Below, in pieces: positions 22,482-32,344 of a DNA stretch of 37,788 nucleotides. Made by a program: the position numbers and the translations under genes. Under the pieces are notes generated by a model. The model had not been told where the DNA came from. It was given only the letters and a program-made list of their open reading frames with translations, and searched no databases. Source of the stretch: Chloromonas sp. AAM2 (lineage: Eukaryota; Chlorophyta; Chlorophyceae; Chlamydomonadales; Chlamydomonadaceae); contig QAXH01006660.1 in NCBI GenBank assembly GCA_004335635.1, forward strand, positions 8,788 through 46,575. The letters run 5' to 3'. Position 1 is the first letter of the stretch; each line of letters begins with the position of its first letter.

Positions 22482-22832
22482 TCATCGAACCTGGTGTTCA
22501 GCAGACTGCCGTTCATGTTTTGATTTCTGCACATGCTGTGCCCCTGCTGGTAGAGACAGGGGCAGCTTCAGGCCCGTGTACTTGACATGACACATGATCA
22601 TTGTGTCATACATACCTTGTCTGCTGGGACTGCGTGGATATCTTGATTTTAGCAGGAGAGCGTCAAGTGTCTGATCATGTGTGTGTGCCGCATAGGATGG
22701 ATGCATGCCCACACATGTACTCACAGACTGTCCTCCCTGCCGTATTCTTTGGAAGCCTTCAGTGCCAACCAGGGCCGGCTTCACTGGTTGATTTGCTTCT
22801 CCTTTCACAAGCTGACGCCTAAAGACGGTCAT
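22482..22832 (-). CDS. Unidentified 116-aa ORF
   Basis: A single open frame starts at an ATG in fair context (CAAATGACC) and codes MTVFRRQLVKGEANQPVKP and onwards to a TGA. Composition is mixed and basic, with no low-complexity stretch, signal peptide or known motif. It converges on the patatin gene, about 335 bases past that gene's stop. It is long enough to notice but not to prove coding; it could be chance or antisense to the patatin 3' UTR. Confidence 0.22.
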   Translation of the reverse strand: MTVFRRQLVKGEANQPVKPALVGTEGFQRIRQGGQSVSTCVGMHPSYAAHTHDQTLDALLLKSRYPRSPSRQGMYDTMIMCHVKYTGLKLPLSLPAGAQHVQKSKHERQSAEHQVR

Positions 22833-23005
22833 TTGCCGTTGCGCAATGTAAAACGAGGGCTTTGTGGCCCAGTGCAGTGAGCATCAAGCTTCAGAAATGA
22901 TTTCAAGCTGCCAAACAACTGACAGTCAGATCACTCGACAGCACCACATGGGCAAGCGAGGCAGACCACATCTTCAGCCAGCCCCATCAGCCAATCAACC
23001 CATCT

Positions 23006-23050
23006 TTCCGAATTCAAGAGCCCATACCTGAAACAGAGCGTCCAGACACA
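23006..23050 (+). repeat. Diverged copy of part of patatin exon 1
   Basis: This matches 19465-19509 (in the putative transit-peptide exon) at about 38 of 45 positions, including CAAGAGCCC and the shared end GCGTCCAGACACA. The flanks do not match. Either a small dispersed repeat was recruited into the exon or exon DNA was copied here. Confidence 0.7.
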
Positions 23051-23279
23051 TTCGTGTCCAGACTTGCTCTAAGTTGATTGAGGGGTGATGAACCTGGGCG
23101 GAGCTCAGGTGCCCGTAGAAGGCTAGGCGGTGCCCGGTGAAGCTCGGCCCTTTCACATGTGAAGCCAGGCAAGTTCACATCAGGCTAGCATGTAAGCTCA
23201 GCGCCGCGCCAAGTCACTGCCTTACATCATAGTGCAGCGACCAGGCCAGTACCCGTAGCAGCATTTTCACCCCCTGGCC

Positions 23280-24080
23280 TCACACACACTTGAGTGCCAG
23301 GGGCCCACCACGCCATGTGCCTATTAAGATAGAGTCTGTGCCCGGAAGGCAGCATAAGCAATTGTAGTTATAAAGGGGGTGGCGTTTAAAGCGGCTTACA
23401 GCACAGGTCATAAGGCAGAAGTGAACTCGCACATTATTCGCGGGTAGGATCACAACTCTACAGAAAAGAGAAGTGTCGAACTTCGCACACGAAGCTTCTT
23501 TAAATGGGGAGGCATATATCATCATAATAACGTTGTGCCGTGGCCACCAGGAACGCAAGCCTATCATTGTACCAGTCATAATACATGGCTTTTCATGGTT
23601 CCAACCCACGGTACTGCAGCTAGACACAATATCTCGCCAAGAATTATGCGCCTGGCTCACTGGTAGCAGGGTGCAAAGTACGAATGGCATTACTGGCAAA
23701 GGGGTTGAACTATAGAACCGAACTATGCCCTCAGTGGACATGCGCTTGTCGCGTGTGTTCCGGCATGCTCACCTTGATCTGCGTAACTTCTGCAAGACCT
23801 CTTCCTACAGGAGCTCTGCAGTGGGTAACATGCGCTCTCCGCAGGCCAATACGCATACAACCACGACAGTTCGACTACGAGGGTTTGTTCGCTTTCTGTT
23901 GGAAGCCGAGTCAGCAAGCTGCCCAAAAACATTTCGTGGATTACGTAAACCTCGGTGACAAATCGCACCTGCAAAGCCAAGGGGCGCGCAAAGCCAAGTT
24001 TTGCTGGCAGTGTTACAGACCTATTCACACAAATTGTCCCAGAACTGGCAAACTTCATTTTTTTTTACTTGATGCTTCAT
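23280..24080. other. Repeat-flanked stretch without a supported gene
   Basis: Long frames overlap here on both strands (for example 153 residues on the minus strand, 23741-23280), but none has a convincing start, known motif or splice sites. Base composition looks more AT-rich than in neighbouring genes, which could mean mobile or organelle-derived DNA. I cannot assign it. Confidence 0.3.
24031..24067 (+). repeat. Short dispersed motif, copy c
   Basis: TTGTCCCAGAACTGGCAAAC is followed by TTCA and a T-run. It is nearly identical to 25868-25902. Confidence 0.75.
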
Positions 24081-24081
24081 G

Positions 24082-24152
24082 CACTAAACAATAATCAATC
24101 AGCTAAACAATAATTCACTAAACAATATTCCAATGAAACAATAATCCAATGA
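24082..24152 (+). repeat. AT-rich imperfect tandem repeat
   Basis: CACTAAACAATAAT-like units recur about four times, followed by CCAATGAA units (24130, 24146, 24185). The repeat directly follows the T-run of motif copy c. Confidence 0.7.
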
Positions 24153-24348
24153 ACTTGCACATCTGCAATTGCATGCCGCAGTATCCAATGAACCTGATGC
24201 TGTCCTTTGTTGTCTCCACTTGGCAATCCACCTCATTCATGCATGCGATGAGTTCATGCCTTATGACCTCAGGTGTTGTGACCACCCTGAAGCACGCGCC
24301 TGGGTAGGACGTTGAACGTGCAAGCCGTTCAACGGGGTTTGGGGACAT
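24118..24348 (-). CDS. Unidentified 76-aa ORF
   Basis: On the minus strand an ATG in good context (GCCATGTCC) opens MSPNPVERLARSTSYPGACF, continues through VVTTPEVIRHELIACMNEV and ends TAG at 24118. The first 60 residues have the mixed composition of a folded protein. The tail runs into the AT-rich repeat, so the 3' end may be an intron read-through. No family is recognised. Confidence 0.3.
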   Translation of the reverse strand: MSPNPVERLARSTSYPGACFRVVTTPEVIRHELIACMNEVDCQVETTKDSIRFIGYCGMQLQMCKFIGLLFHWNIV

Positions 24349-24682
24349 GGCAGCAACCTAAGGGGTGACCACCACTGCTGTCACAGTGTGTCATATTCTG
24401 TCAGGGACAGGCGTTGTTCCCACCTTTCAAGTGAAATCAATCTGTCGCGTCCATTAGCTCTGCCTTATTGCCAGTATCTTCGATTCCTAAGACGTTCAAC
24501 CAATTGCACACCAGTGCTCGGGTAAGGAACTCGTCGCAGTGTTTACGCTTTGTTTCAGCAGTCTGGCAGAGGTGAGGTGAGAGCCTACGCAGTGGCCGCC
24601 ATCACCTTCTGTTCAATCCAAAGGCTAACGCAACGTCGCACTGTACATGCACATGAGGAAGTACCCCTACCTGGTGCACTTG

Positions 24683-24736
24683 TGTTATGTTATGTGCGAG
24701 TTATGTTATGTATGTTATGCGAGTTATGTTATGCAT
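24683..24736 (+). repeat. GTTATGTTATG tandem repeat
   Basis: Units of GTTATGTTATG separated by TGCGA or TATG occur about four times, followed by a CT-rich tract (24750-24778). Confidence 0.75.
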
Positions 24737-24780
24737 GATGCAGCAAGCGCTTTCTCTCTCTCGCTTTCTCTCTCCCGTAG

Positions 24781-25224
24781 GGCGCATGTGTGACGGTGTT
24801 TGCATTGCAATCTGATTCGGAGTTTTACAGGCTGCCATGGACGGAGCGCTTGCCGTATATTTTCCTAAAAACGATCAAATCCCGCACATCAGGTCTAGGA
24901 ACCAGGAGCCACCTCGTTTGTGCTGGTGCATGTCTTCCAGTTTCACCCATTGTACCAGAACACCACTCCACAAAGTGGAGGGGAACAAAGGTAAAGGAAA
25001 GGTGAAAAAAGCCTCTCATAAAAAGGCTCTCATAAAAACTTTTTTAAAACTCTGCCTAGACTGCGTCCTTGTAATTATTGACCTGCCTGATCACTTGCTA
25101 CAAAAGATAATTGCCTCAACGCCTTATAACAATGAGCACGTCCAGACGGCGCCGTCCGGAACTGGCTGGGAACAGACTTCTGCCTGTGGTGCTCTGACAA
25201 CCAAGCTGAGGTGGAGGGAGTGGA
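24781..25224 (+). other. Possible coding region cut by the assembly gap
   Basis: After a strong acceptor-like tract (CTCTCTCTCCCGTAG, ending 24780) a frame reads FALQSDSEFYRLPWTERLPY and stays open to a donor-like AAAG/GTAAAG near 24989. Farther on, another frame contains IDLPDHLLQKIIA (about 25075-25115), which resembles the start of an F-box helix. Sequence is lost at 25225. Exons, strand and product are uncertain; the F-box idea rests on one short match. Confidence 0.25.
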
Positions 25225-25653
25225 NNNNNNNNNNNNNNNNNNNNNNNNNNNNNNNNNNNNNNNNNNNNNNNNNNNNNNNNNNNNNNNNNNNNNNNNNNNN
25301 NNNNNNNNNNNNNNNNNNNNNNNNNNNNNNNNNNNNNNNNNNNNNNNNNNNNNNNNNNNNNNNNNNNNNNNNNNNNNNNNNNNNNNNNNNNNNNNNNNNN
25401 NNNNNNNNNNNNNNNNNNNNNNNNNNNNNNNNNNNNNNNNNNNNNNNNNNNNNNNNNNNNNNNNNNNNNNNNNNNNNNNNNNNNNNNNNNNNNNNNNNNN
25501 NNNNNNNNNNNNNNNNNNNNNNNNNNNNNNNNNNNNNNNNNNNNNNNNNNNNNNNNNNNNNNNNNNNNNNNNNNNNNNNNNNNNNNNNNNNNNNNNNNNN
25601 NNNNNNNNNNNNNNNNNNNNNNNNNNNNNNNNNNNNNNNNNNNNNNNNNNNNN
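25225..25653. other. Assembly gap, 429 N
   Basis: Unknown bases. Any gene crossing it, such as the possible coding region before and the C-terminal fragment after, is incomplete. Confidence 1.
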
Positions 25654-25727
25654 GTTTCAAGTTCACGCACAACAGCCTGTCCCAGAAGTGGCACCACACC
25701 GGGTACCAATACGACCTGTTCATTTAG
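25654..25727 (+). other. C-terminal coding fragment after the gap
   Basis: The frame reads FKFTHNSLSQKWHHTGYQYD and then LFI before a TAG at 25725-25727. Aromatic, non-repetitive residues ending in a stop suggest the last codons of a gene whose body lies in or before the gap. It could be the end of the candidate before the gap. No family is recognised. Confidence 0.35.
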
Positions 25728-25867
25728 GTGTGGACCAACACACCGACACTTTGAACGCACACACGCACACGTAGCATGACCAGCAAGAAGCGCAGCAAGG
25801 ACTCACCACAAAACAGTTTCATCAGTCAATACGACAGGACACACGAACAGTCACCACATGAACCTAT

Positions 25868-25902
25868 CAAACTGTCCCAGAACTGGCAAACTTCTTTTTT
25901 TT
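25868..25902 (+). repeat. Short dispersed motif, copy d
   Basis: ACTGTCCCAGAACTGGCAAA is followed by CTTC and an eight-T run. Same orientation as copy c and opposite to copies a and b. Confidence 0.75.
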
Positions 25903-26490
25903 GTGACGTCCATCCCCACATTGCAGACACGGGCTACAAGGCGAGATGCTAGCGAATTGCTGCCGTCCCTGATCTCAGATTTGCAGGCTCGGCAGCAGCT
26001 TAGGGCCAATAGGACGTGGTCGTTGCAGGCCAGGCGAACCAAGCTGCAACATCAGGCAGTTTGCAAAGAACGCTTTCTCCCGCCGTAAAGAGCACTTGAA
26101 TGAACCAAGGAAGACCTCCTGGACAAGTGCGCTGAATGCGGATTGTCTCATTTTGAAAATATTCGTCACGACAAGCCCATGTGTATTGCCAGACTGTGCA
26201 TCGTGCACAATTCATGTGAGGCCTCATGCACTGCGAAATGGTTATGGCTTAAACCGAGGGTGAACCCGAGGATAACGGCATGCCCATTATCGGCACCAGA
26301 CCACTGCATCGGCCACGGTGCGCCCTTGAATGGCCGTCTTCAGCGACCCTGTCCCTTGGTGTGCAGCGGCGACTCAAAACAATCAAAGAGTTGAAAATGT
26401 GACGGTGAAAGCAGACCGTGACTGGCATGAGGTTTTCTGTTAACATACCCCGCCGGCAAACGGAGCAGACCCCGCAGGGGCGGGGCAGGG

Positions 26491-26805
26491 ATGCCGTGCC
26501 GTTTCTTGCCGGTTGTCGGAGGATCTCTTATAGAAGCTGAGTCCTCCAGGCACGCATCGCGCACAGAACTAGTACTGCTCAGGAGCCCCAGCCACTTGGT
26601 CGGCAGGTAAGGACGCACAAGCCAATTCATTAAGTTTCTAGACGCTCTTCACAGGGCCGAGGCTCGACGCTGCTTAGCACTGCCTGCACGTAGTCTCAGG
26701 CAGCAGCTGCAACATGCTTTCACTGAAGTCAAATCAATCTGCCAATTTGCCGATTTGCGGCCAGGCGAGTTACTGTGTCAACTGTTTCGGATGGAACGCA
26801 CATAA
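26491..26805 (+). CDS. Small two-exon ORF of unknown function, 88 aa
   Basis: Exon 26491-26606 starts at an ATG (GGGATGCCG) and codes MPCRFLPVVGGSLIEAESS onwards to a perfect donor (GGCAG/GTAAGG). Exon 26655-26805 follows a pyrimidine-rich acceptor (CTCTTCACAG) and joins in phase 2 to code LPARSLRQQLQHAFTEVKS, then CQFADLRPGELLCQLF and a TAA stop. The 48-base intron is short for this window. No family is recognised, and extra upstream exons are possible because the frame is open before the ATG. The minus strand of exon 1 is also open. Confidence 0.4.
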
Positions 26806-26985
26806 CCATCACGTTTAATTCCAAGGCAACAGTTCCACCAGATGTCTCTGTCTCTGGTCGTGCTTTGATTGTGTGGGAACGATGGCGGGCTTCGCCGTGC
26901 CTGCCAAAACGATGGTGAGGCTCCCTTGCTCACCATTCGTGCCACTGAAGCAAGTCTGCTTGGCGCGTTGCGCAGGCACACAAGC

Positions 26986-28477
26986 ATGGCACTCCTAAGG
27001 TCATGGGCATTCGTGGCGGCGCTCGTGTTGGTGGGCTTCACGACTCAAGCTCAGTGCCTCACCACGAAATCCAAAGCACGTAAGTGCATCAAATGTCGCT
27101 TCACACTGGGCGCAATAGGATGGGGCTTCTCAGCTTTCTCCACAAAGTTTACATGGGTCGTCAGGAAGGGGAAAAAGGTCCCTTGAGGTGGGCGTGGTAG
27201 CCCCTTCAACATTGCGTCTCGGCCCCTCGACGGTCAGAGCAGCCGATGCTAACGTTGAGGATCTTGACCTGTTCTCTGTGGTCCAATGCTGAACTCATCA
27301 ACGCGTTGCCGAAAACTGCAGAGGTCGTTAAGAAGACATCGTTCAATCCCACCGTTCAGTCCGCCAACCCCGCCATTCACCAACTGTTGCAGTCAGGTGC
27401 GTGAGACACAATGGGCTGGGTGCGAGGAAGCACTCAGTGGATACTTCAGTGCAGTACAGTCGCTTCATCCTGCAACATCTCTGTGCATGGCGTGTGTGAT
27501 GCCTGCGAGTGCAGCATGGCCGCAAACAAACAGTGCGATCTCATACTGGCTCATGTAGTCAAAAGCTTCAAAAAAGACGCCTAGGGGCACGGCAGAACTC
27601 AAGCGTGTTGATTCGACAAAACTGTCAGATTACGGCTACACATGCACATGTGCAGGTGGAACGTGTGGCAAAGGCAGGGCTGACGCGTAAGCACAACCGC
27701 TTGCACATTTGTGATTGACTTGTGTGCCCACATCTCTGTGTGACGTGCTGCAGATACTTCCCTTGTTGTCAGGCTCGTTGGTGATTTGCCAGACACTGTG
27801 CAGAAGACCAAGGCATCGGGAACCCGCAACCTGCTGCAGAACGGTGAGGACTTGTATTTGATATTCATAACAATGAACAATGGTCAAGACACTGACTTGC
27901 CTTGGCTGGTTAGATGCCCAACAACAAACACAATGACACACAATGACAACAGCAAACTTGCGCCTTGCACATGTTCACATGCTCTGCCGTTCAATGACGG
28001 CTTGTGTCAGGCTAGCCAGGCACGAGTTGGGCTTAGCCAGGCAATCTAGGGCTTCAGTTGCCCTGCTTGTCGGCACAGCTGCTTGTGCTAGTCACGTCTG
28101 CAAACAGGAAGTATTATGTGTTGCGCACAGGCTGCGCGGCGGGCCAGAAAGCTTGTGAAAACAGTTGCATTCCGTCCACCTACGTGTGCTGCAACGACGG
28201 ATCCGGAGCTTGTCCAACAGGCACCACGTGTGTTGCAAACAGTGACCAGTGCGCAGCCGCAGCCTGCCCTGCAAACCAAAAGCGGTGCGACAAAGGATGC
28301 ATCCCCTCAGATGCTACCTGCTGTAACGACGGGTCCAACACATACTGCGCATCCGGAAGCTCCTGCATTTCTGGCACCAACCAGTGCAGGTCGGCTGGCA
28401 GTGCCGTGCATGCCAAGGTGGGCACGATTGTGGCTCTACTCGCACTATTTGCGATGATTATGGCCATGACCTTCTGA
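26986..28477 (+). CDS. Secreted cysteine-rich two-repeat protein, probably GPI-anchored
   Basis: First exon 26986-27079 codes a clear signal peptide (MALLRSWAFVAALVLVGF, likely cleaved after TQAQC). Last exon 28108-28477 codes two tandem repeats of about 42 residues with eight cysteines each, sharing CIPS, CCNDGS and a final QC, then a hydrophobic tail (VGTIVALLALFAMIMAMTF) at the very C-terminus with no charged residues after it, as in GPI-anchor signals. Middle exons are about 27241-27409 and 27752-27842 (LVVRLVGDLPDTVQKTKAS). Near 27283-27287 the frame jumps: DANVEDLDLFSVVQ is followed, one base out of frame, by AELINALPKTAEVVKKTSF, so a base is probably missing. The phase into the last exon also does not fit, so an exon may be missed. 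A surface or wall role is inferred. Confidence 0.6.
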
Positions 28478-29145
28478 TGACCTTAGTCAAGGTCAAGGGT
28501 TGCAACACACAAGCGCTGCCGCTAGGGCAAGGATTGGTCTAGCTACGATTGATTCACTATCCAAACTTGGTAATCGACACCACCATCATACACCTCCACC
28601 AGGCAGTCCGACTGGGGCTTTACAGGGTTAGCTTTCAACCTGTTCAAGCTTCTGTGATAGTCCAGAACAGTTGATTTGCTGGCGTTGGAACTTTCTCTTG
28701 ATAGTCTTGAGCAGGACGTGAACAAATTGAATACGCGGTCAATAGGCCACTGTTGGTTGTGAATAGATGTGTGTGTGGCAGGCGCAACAGTCCTAGCGGC
28801 ATGCCAGTAGGAACCAAAAGCCAATCATAAGCCAATTCAACTCGAGTTGTCGCACTATGTTGCTGAACCAATTAATTAAGCCTGCAAATGTCTGGGCTAA
28901 CTGTTGTGCTCAGGATTCATCTTGATCTCAAGATCGAGTTTGATGAGGCACTGAACTGAACCTTTGGTAGACAAGAAGTTGCTTGGTTCTGATTAAGCAC
29001 GTTACTTCAGGAAGACAACGATCACAGTTTGTAGGCATGCTCTTGGAGCCTTTTGCGCAATCACTAGCATGTCCTGCTCCATCAAGTCTGGCTTGATCTC
29101 AACTCTTCAGTGGCTACCAAAAAAAAGTTGTTTTTTGCTGCTACT
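28478..29145. other. Intergenic, scattered minus-strand coding-like pieces
   Basis: Minus-strand frames with protein-like composition occur at about 29105-29010 (KPDLMEQDMLVIAQKAPRA) and 28800-28543 (SDCLVEVYDGGVDYQVW before a stop), but I could not join them by splice sites. They may be exons of one unrecognised minus-strand gene or chance. Confidence 0.25.
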
Positions 29146-29421
29146 TCAAACTGTTCGCATGCATGGCCTTTGTGGCTTCCTTTTGGTTCGTCCAGCCTTC
29201 CAGCCAAAGCTTTGTTGCCTTTCCGCCTTGCTTCTTTCTTGCTGAGGGTAGGTCAGAGTAATGCCATCCCATGTCTTCTTGGCTTTTCTGCTGTAAATAG
29301 TTAAAGATGCAGCATCGACCAGGGTCAGGGCGGATGCCAGGGTCACCAGTACGTCATCAGATTGAGAAAGGTGTTCGAACAAGCCCTGTTGAGAAGAGGC
29401 GAGGGCCACACATTGAATCAT
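29146..29421 (-). CDS. Unidentified 91-aa ORF downstream of TRAPPC5
   Basis: The minus-strand ATG at 29421 opens MIQCVALASSQQGLFEHLS, then a helical stretch (DDVLVTLASALTLVDAASL), and a Lys/Arg/Gln-rich tail ending TGA at 29146. It starts about 230 bases past the TRAPPC5 stop codon on the same strand. An acceptor-like CTCTTCTCAACAG sits just inside, so the true gene may instead splice in at 29391. The plus strand also carries an open frame (to 29550) across the same bases. No family is recognised. Confidence 0.3.
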   Translation of the reverse strand: MIQCVALASSQQGLFEHLSQSDDVLVTLASALTLVDAASLTIYSRKAKKTWDGITLTYPQQERSKAERQQSFGWKAGRTKRKPQRPCMRTV

Positions 29422-29651
29422 GCAGACAAACAACACCAGAGTGACATTGCAAAGCAAAGAGGCATTCCCCAGCAGTCGGAATCCGTGTTCGAGTTGGTGG
29501 GCTTGTCACTCGAGGCGATCGACAAAGCTAAGCACCTCAGTCTGTCATAGTTTCATGCCTGAATGTACGCTCATCAGACAAGTCTTGTTGTCGCCCAGCC
29601 TGCTCTGGACTTTTTGCCGCTGCAATCAGCCCAGCCGCCTGCCCCATCTGT

Positions 29652-30231
29652 CTACGCCCTTCTTGCTGCCTCTAGGTGCTGTTGTCTGGTGATTACTTGC
29701 GGGTCCAACTTGATGAGGATGGTGGTGATGGGCCTGGGGCGGGTGGGGTGGTCGCTGAAATGAGCCGTCACACTGCAGCCAGCAAGGCATGAGAATAAAC
29801 GATGAAGATGTATGGGTGCCCACGGCTTGCTTGGATAACAGGGTGCCGCGTGACTTGCGTGGAACACAGTGCTACTCAGACCAGTCAATCCAATACCCTA
29901 GACATGCATACAAGCCTTCAAGGGACCAGCGATTGGAGTACCCGAGGGACATCATCAGCCCCACTACAAAGAACCCAAGCATCTGCCCAGGCTCACCCGC
30001 ATGGAAAGCCTGCATTGTCCATCATACCCCGCACAATGCCCGCGACCAGGGCGCCCCCCGGGTTGAACCCAGCGTATGACTTGGGCAGGCTGATGAACTT
30101 GTTGATCAGGAGATCGTGGTCCTTGATCATGTACTCGTCATCGGCCTGGGCAAGTGAAGAAGCAAGTGCATAACCATCAAACCGTTGATGAAAGGGAAAG
30201 AGAGTGAGAGAGTGTGTGTGTGAGAGAGAGA

Positions 30232-30270
<39 letters not shown>

Positions 30271-31229
30271 GTGATATCCAGGACTGTATGCAGGCCAATT
30301 GCATTTGACTGCAACGGTGACGAGCTGCTTGCAATACCCTGTGCATAAGGATGGATGCTGCAGTATGGCGTACAAGGGTGCACCACGTCATTGTGCAGTG
30401 GATGCACGTCTGAGGTCAACATGGAATGACATCATGAGTCAAGTTCTACTGACCAGTCAATGCCTTTGCCCATGTGCCTGCAAGTCCCCCGGTGCCTCTT
30501 ACCGCAGCTCCCTGTTGCAATTCCTCCGCTGACTTGTTGAACATGTAGGGCCATGCGCTGCCTTGGATGAAGCGCAACATGTCAAGCACCTACAGCCAAC
30601 CAGGCATGGCGCAGGCTTCTGGATTCGTGACGAGACACGCTGTGGGAGTGAGCCCAAACAGCGATCAGTACGAGCTGCACACGTGACTAATCAATGCAAC
30701 AGGCAGTGCGTTACAGCCAACCAAGTGTGTGTGAGTCTGAACAGGCTCTAGTCATGCCTTGGCTCTCAATCCCTGACGCTGTCAGGTTGGCTATCACAAT
30801 CTTCAAAGATACAGGGGGAATGCCGTCCAACTCTGCAGAAATAGATGTAATCAACGAGCTACCAGCAGACCTGCTGACCCAGTTGCTGACCGCACAAGGG
30901 GCTGAGCACCAGAATGAACTGGTGACTGTCTCTTGCATGACTTGCTAGCATTCGCGCTCGATGCATCCTGGACCCTGAGATGTGACCTCTGGATATAAGT
31001 GCTGACAGTAGAGCTAGCTGTGCTGTAAATCGAGCTGCTGGCATGCCCCTTGAACCTGGGGGCAACCTATGCATCGTTTGTTATAGGGGCAACCTTCCGT
31101 CTTGTGACCGCTCGTCTCTGTACAGGGAGTATCGGTCCTTCAACTGAACTCGAAACTGTTTCAATGTAGCTGTTGACGTAACTATTGGAACCTGCTTGTA
31201 CTAGGAATCAGTCCATGCTTGACAGTGTC

Positions 31230-31280
<51 letters not shown>

Positions 31281-32344
31281 GTGTGTGTGTACATCAGGAG
31301 GACCCACATGCACCGAGCGCGAACGCGTGAGTGTCTATGCTTAAGAGTGTCTATGCATGCCATGAAGAGACTCCGTGCTTGTACCTCGGGTTTGCGCCGC
31401 ACCACTCGCTCCCTCCAGGAAAGCAGCTCCAGAAGGCGGGCACCCACATCGTACCCCACCCGGTCGAGCCTGCACACAGCAAGTGGGCGAAGCAAGTGTG
31501 CACAAGCATGACTGTGGACCCTGGCTCATACAGCTAGCACTCACACGCCTTCATGCCAATGCAGGACGGCTGGCACAGCAGTCAATTTAGCAGCATGCAG
31601 AATCAACATGAGTGTGTACGTCATCCCCAACCCTCATGACCATGGTCAAGTCACATGGGCAGTGCAGGAAACCTCCAGCCTTCAACCTCCAAGACCACAA
31701 CGATAGTGCACGATGCAGTTGGTTTACAGGCCAGCAAAACAGGACCACAGGGTGCCACACCTGTCCTCGAGTTCGCCTGTGCTGGATGCCTTCTCCACAG
31801 CATACTGAATTAGCTCGCTTAGCAAATAGGCGTACGCACTCAGGCTCACAGTGGGTAGCTGCATGCACACATGCAATGTGTCAGGCGAGGTGATGTAGGA
31901 GGCAGGCAATGCCACCAAGCCCAGCAGACTGCATTCAATCCAATATGTGTGTGCAACGGTCCGCACACAGAGTTGTGTTCGAGACTTATGCCGTCAATTG
32001 CATTCTCATCCTGGGCTACAGCGCTTAGTAGTGCATGCGCTGCATTGATGCAGGGAGGCTGCACAAGCATGCGCTGATGCAGGGACGTGGGTGGCTTGCT
32101 TGTTCGTACACTCGTGTAGAAAAACTGGTCACTTGCTTCAATGGCGTTATGTCAGGACCGGCTGTCATGACTACGTGTTTTGTTATGTCTGCTTGTCGAT
32201 CATGCTGTCGTGTGGCATCATGCCCCTGTCTTGGACAGCAGCAAGGTGATTCCCTGCCAGCATCAAGCCTCATCTCCTTACCTCAGCTTTTGTTTTGGGC
32301 ACGGGTCTGTCCACAATGTTGAGAGACTGCCTTGACTTGGACAT
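29652..32344 (-). CDS. TRAPPC5: TRAPP complex subunit 5 (Trs31 family), 6 exons, 200 aa
   Basis: Minus-strand exons: 32344-32282, 31858-31761, 31469-31385, 30589-30503, 30145-29997, 29772-29652, all GT-AG and in phase, 201 codons with stop. TRAPPC5 is a core subunit of TRAPP, the exchange factor for Rab1/Ypt1 that acts at ER-Golgi and Golgi membranes. Family landmarks are in order: SLNIVDRPVPK near the start, VSLSAYAYLLSELIQY, GYDVGARLLELL, MLRFIQGSAWPYMF, EYMIKDHDLLINKFISLPK, AGIVRGMMDNAGFP, VTAHF and TTILIKLDP near the end. The length is close to the family norm. A 3-residue insertion (LPT) sits at the exon 1-2 junction and might reflect a slightly misplaced acceptor. Introns 3 and 4 carry (GT)n and (GA)n runs. 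It is divergent from the MAEA gene. Confidence 0.95.
30200..30270 (+). repeat. (GA)n/(GT)n microsatellite in TRAPPC5 intron 4
   Basis: Alternating AG and TG dinucleotide blocks lie just inside the 3' part of the intron on the gene strand, where they read as CA and CT and so lengthen the pyrimidine-rich region before exon 5. Confidence 0.95.
30754..30948 (+). other. ORF antisense to TRAPPC5 intron 3, 64 aa
   Basis: The ATG at 30754 opens MPWLSIPDAVRLAITIFKD, then SAEIDVINELPADLLTQLL, ending at TAG 30946-30948. The composition, with alternating acidic and hydrophobic residues, looks like a folded helical peptide. It lies wholly inside the 795-base third intron of TRAPPC5, on the opposite strand. 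No known family and no splice partners seen. Confidence 0.3.
31232..31290 (+). repeat. (GT)n microsatellite in TRAPPC5 intron 3
   Basis: About 29 GT repeats with one GC interruption lie about 95 bases downstream of the TRAPPC5 exon 3 donor (gene strand). Confidence 0.97.

Noticed and set aside
22847..22851. TGTAA as the green-algal polyadenylation signal of the patatin gene
   Set aside because: It lies 700 bases past the stop codon, and none of the other reliable genes has TGTAA close downstream, so I cannot support it.
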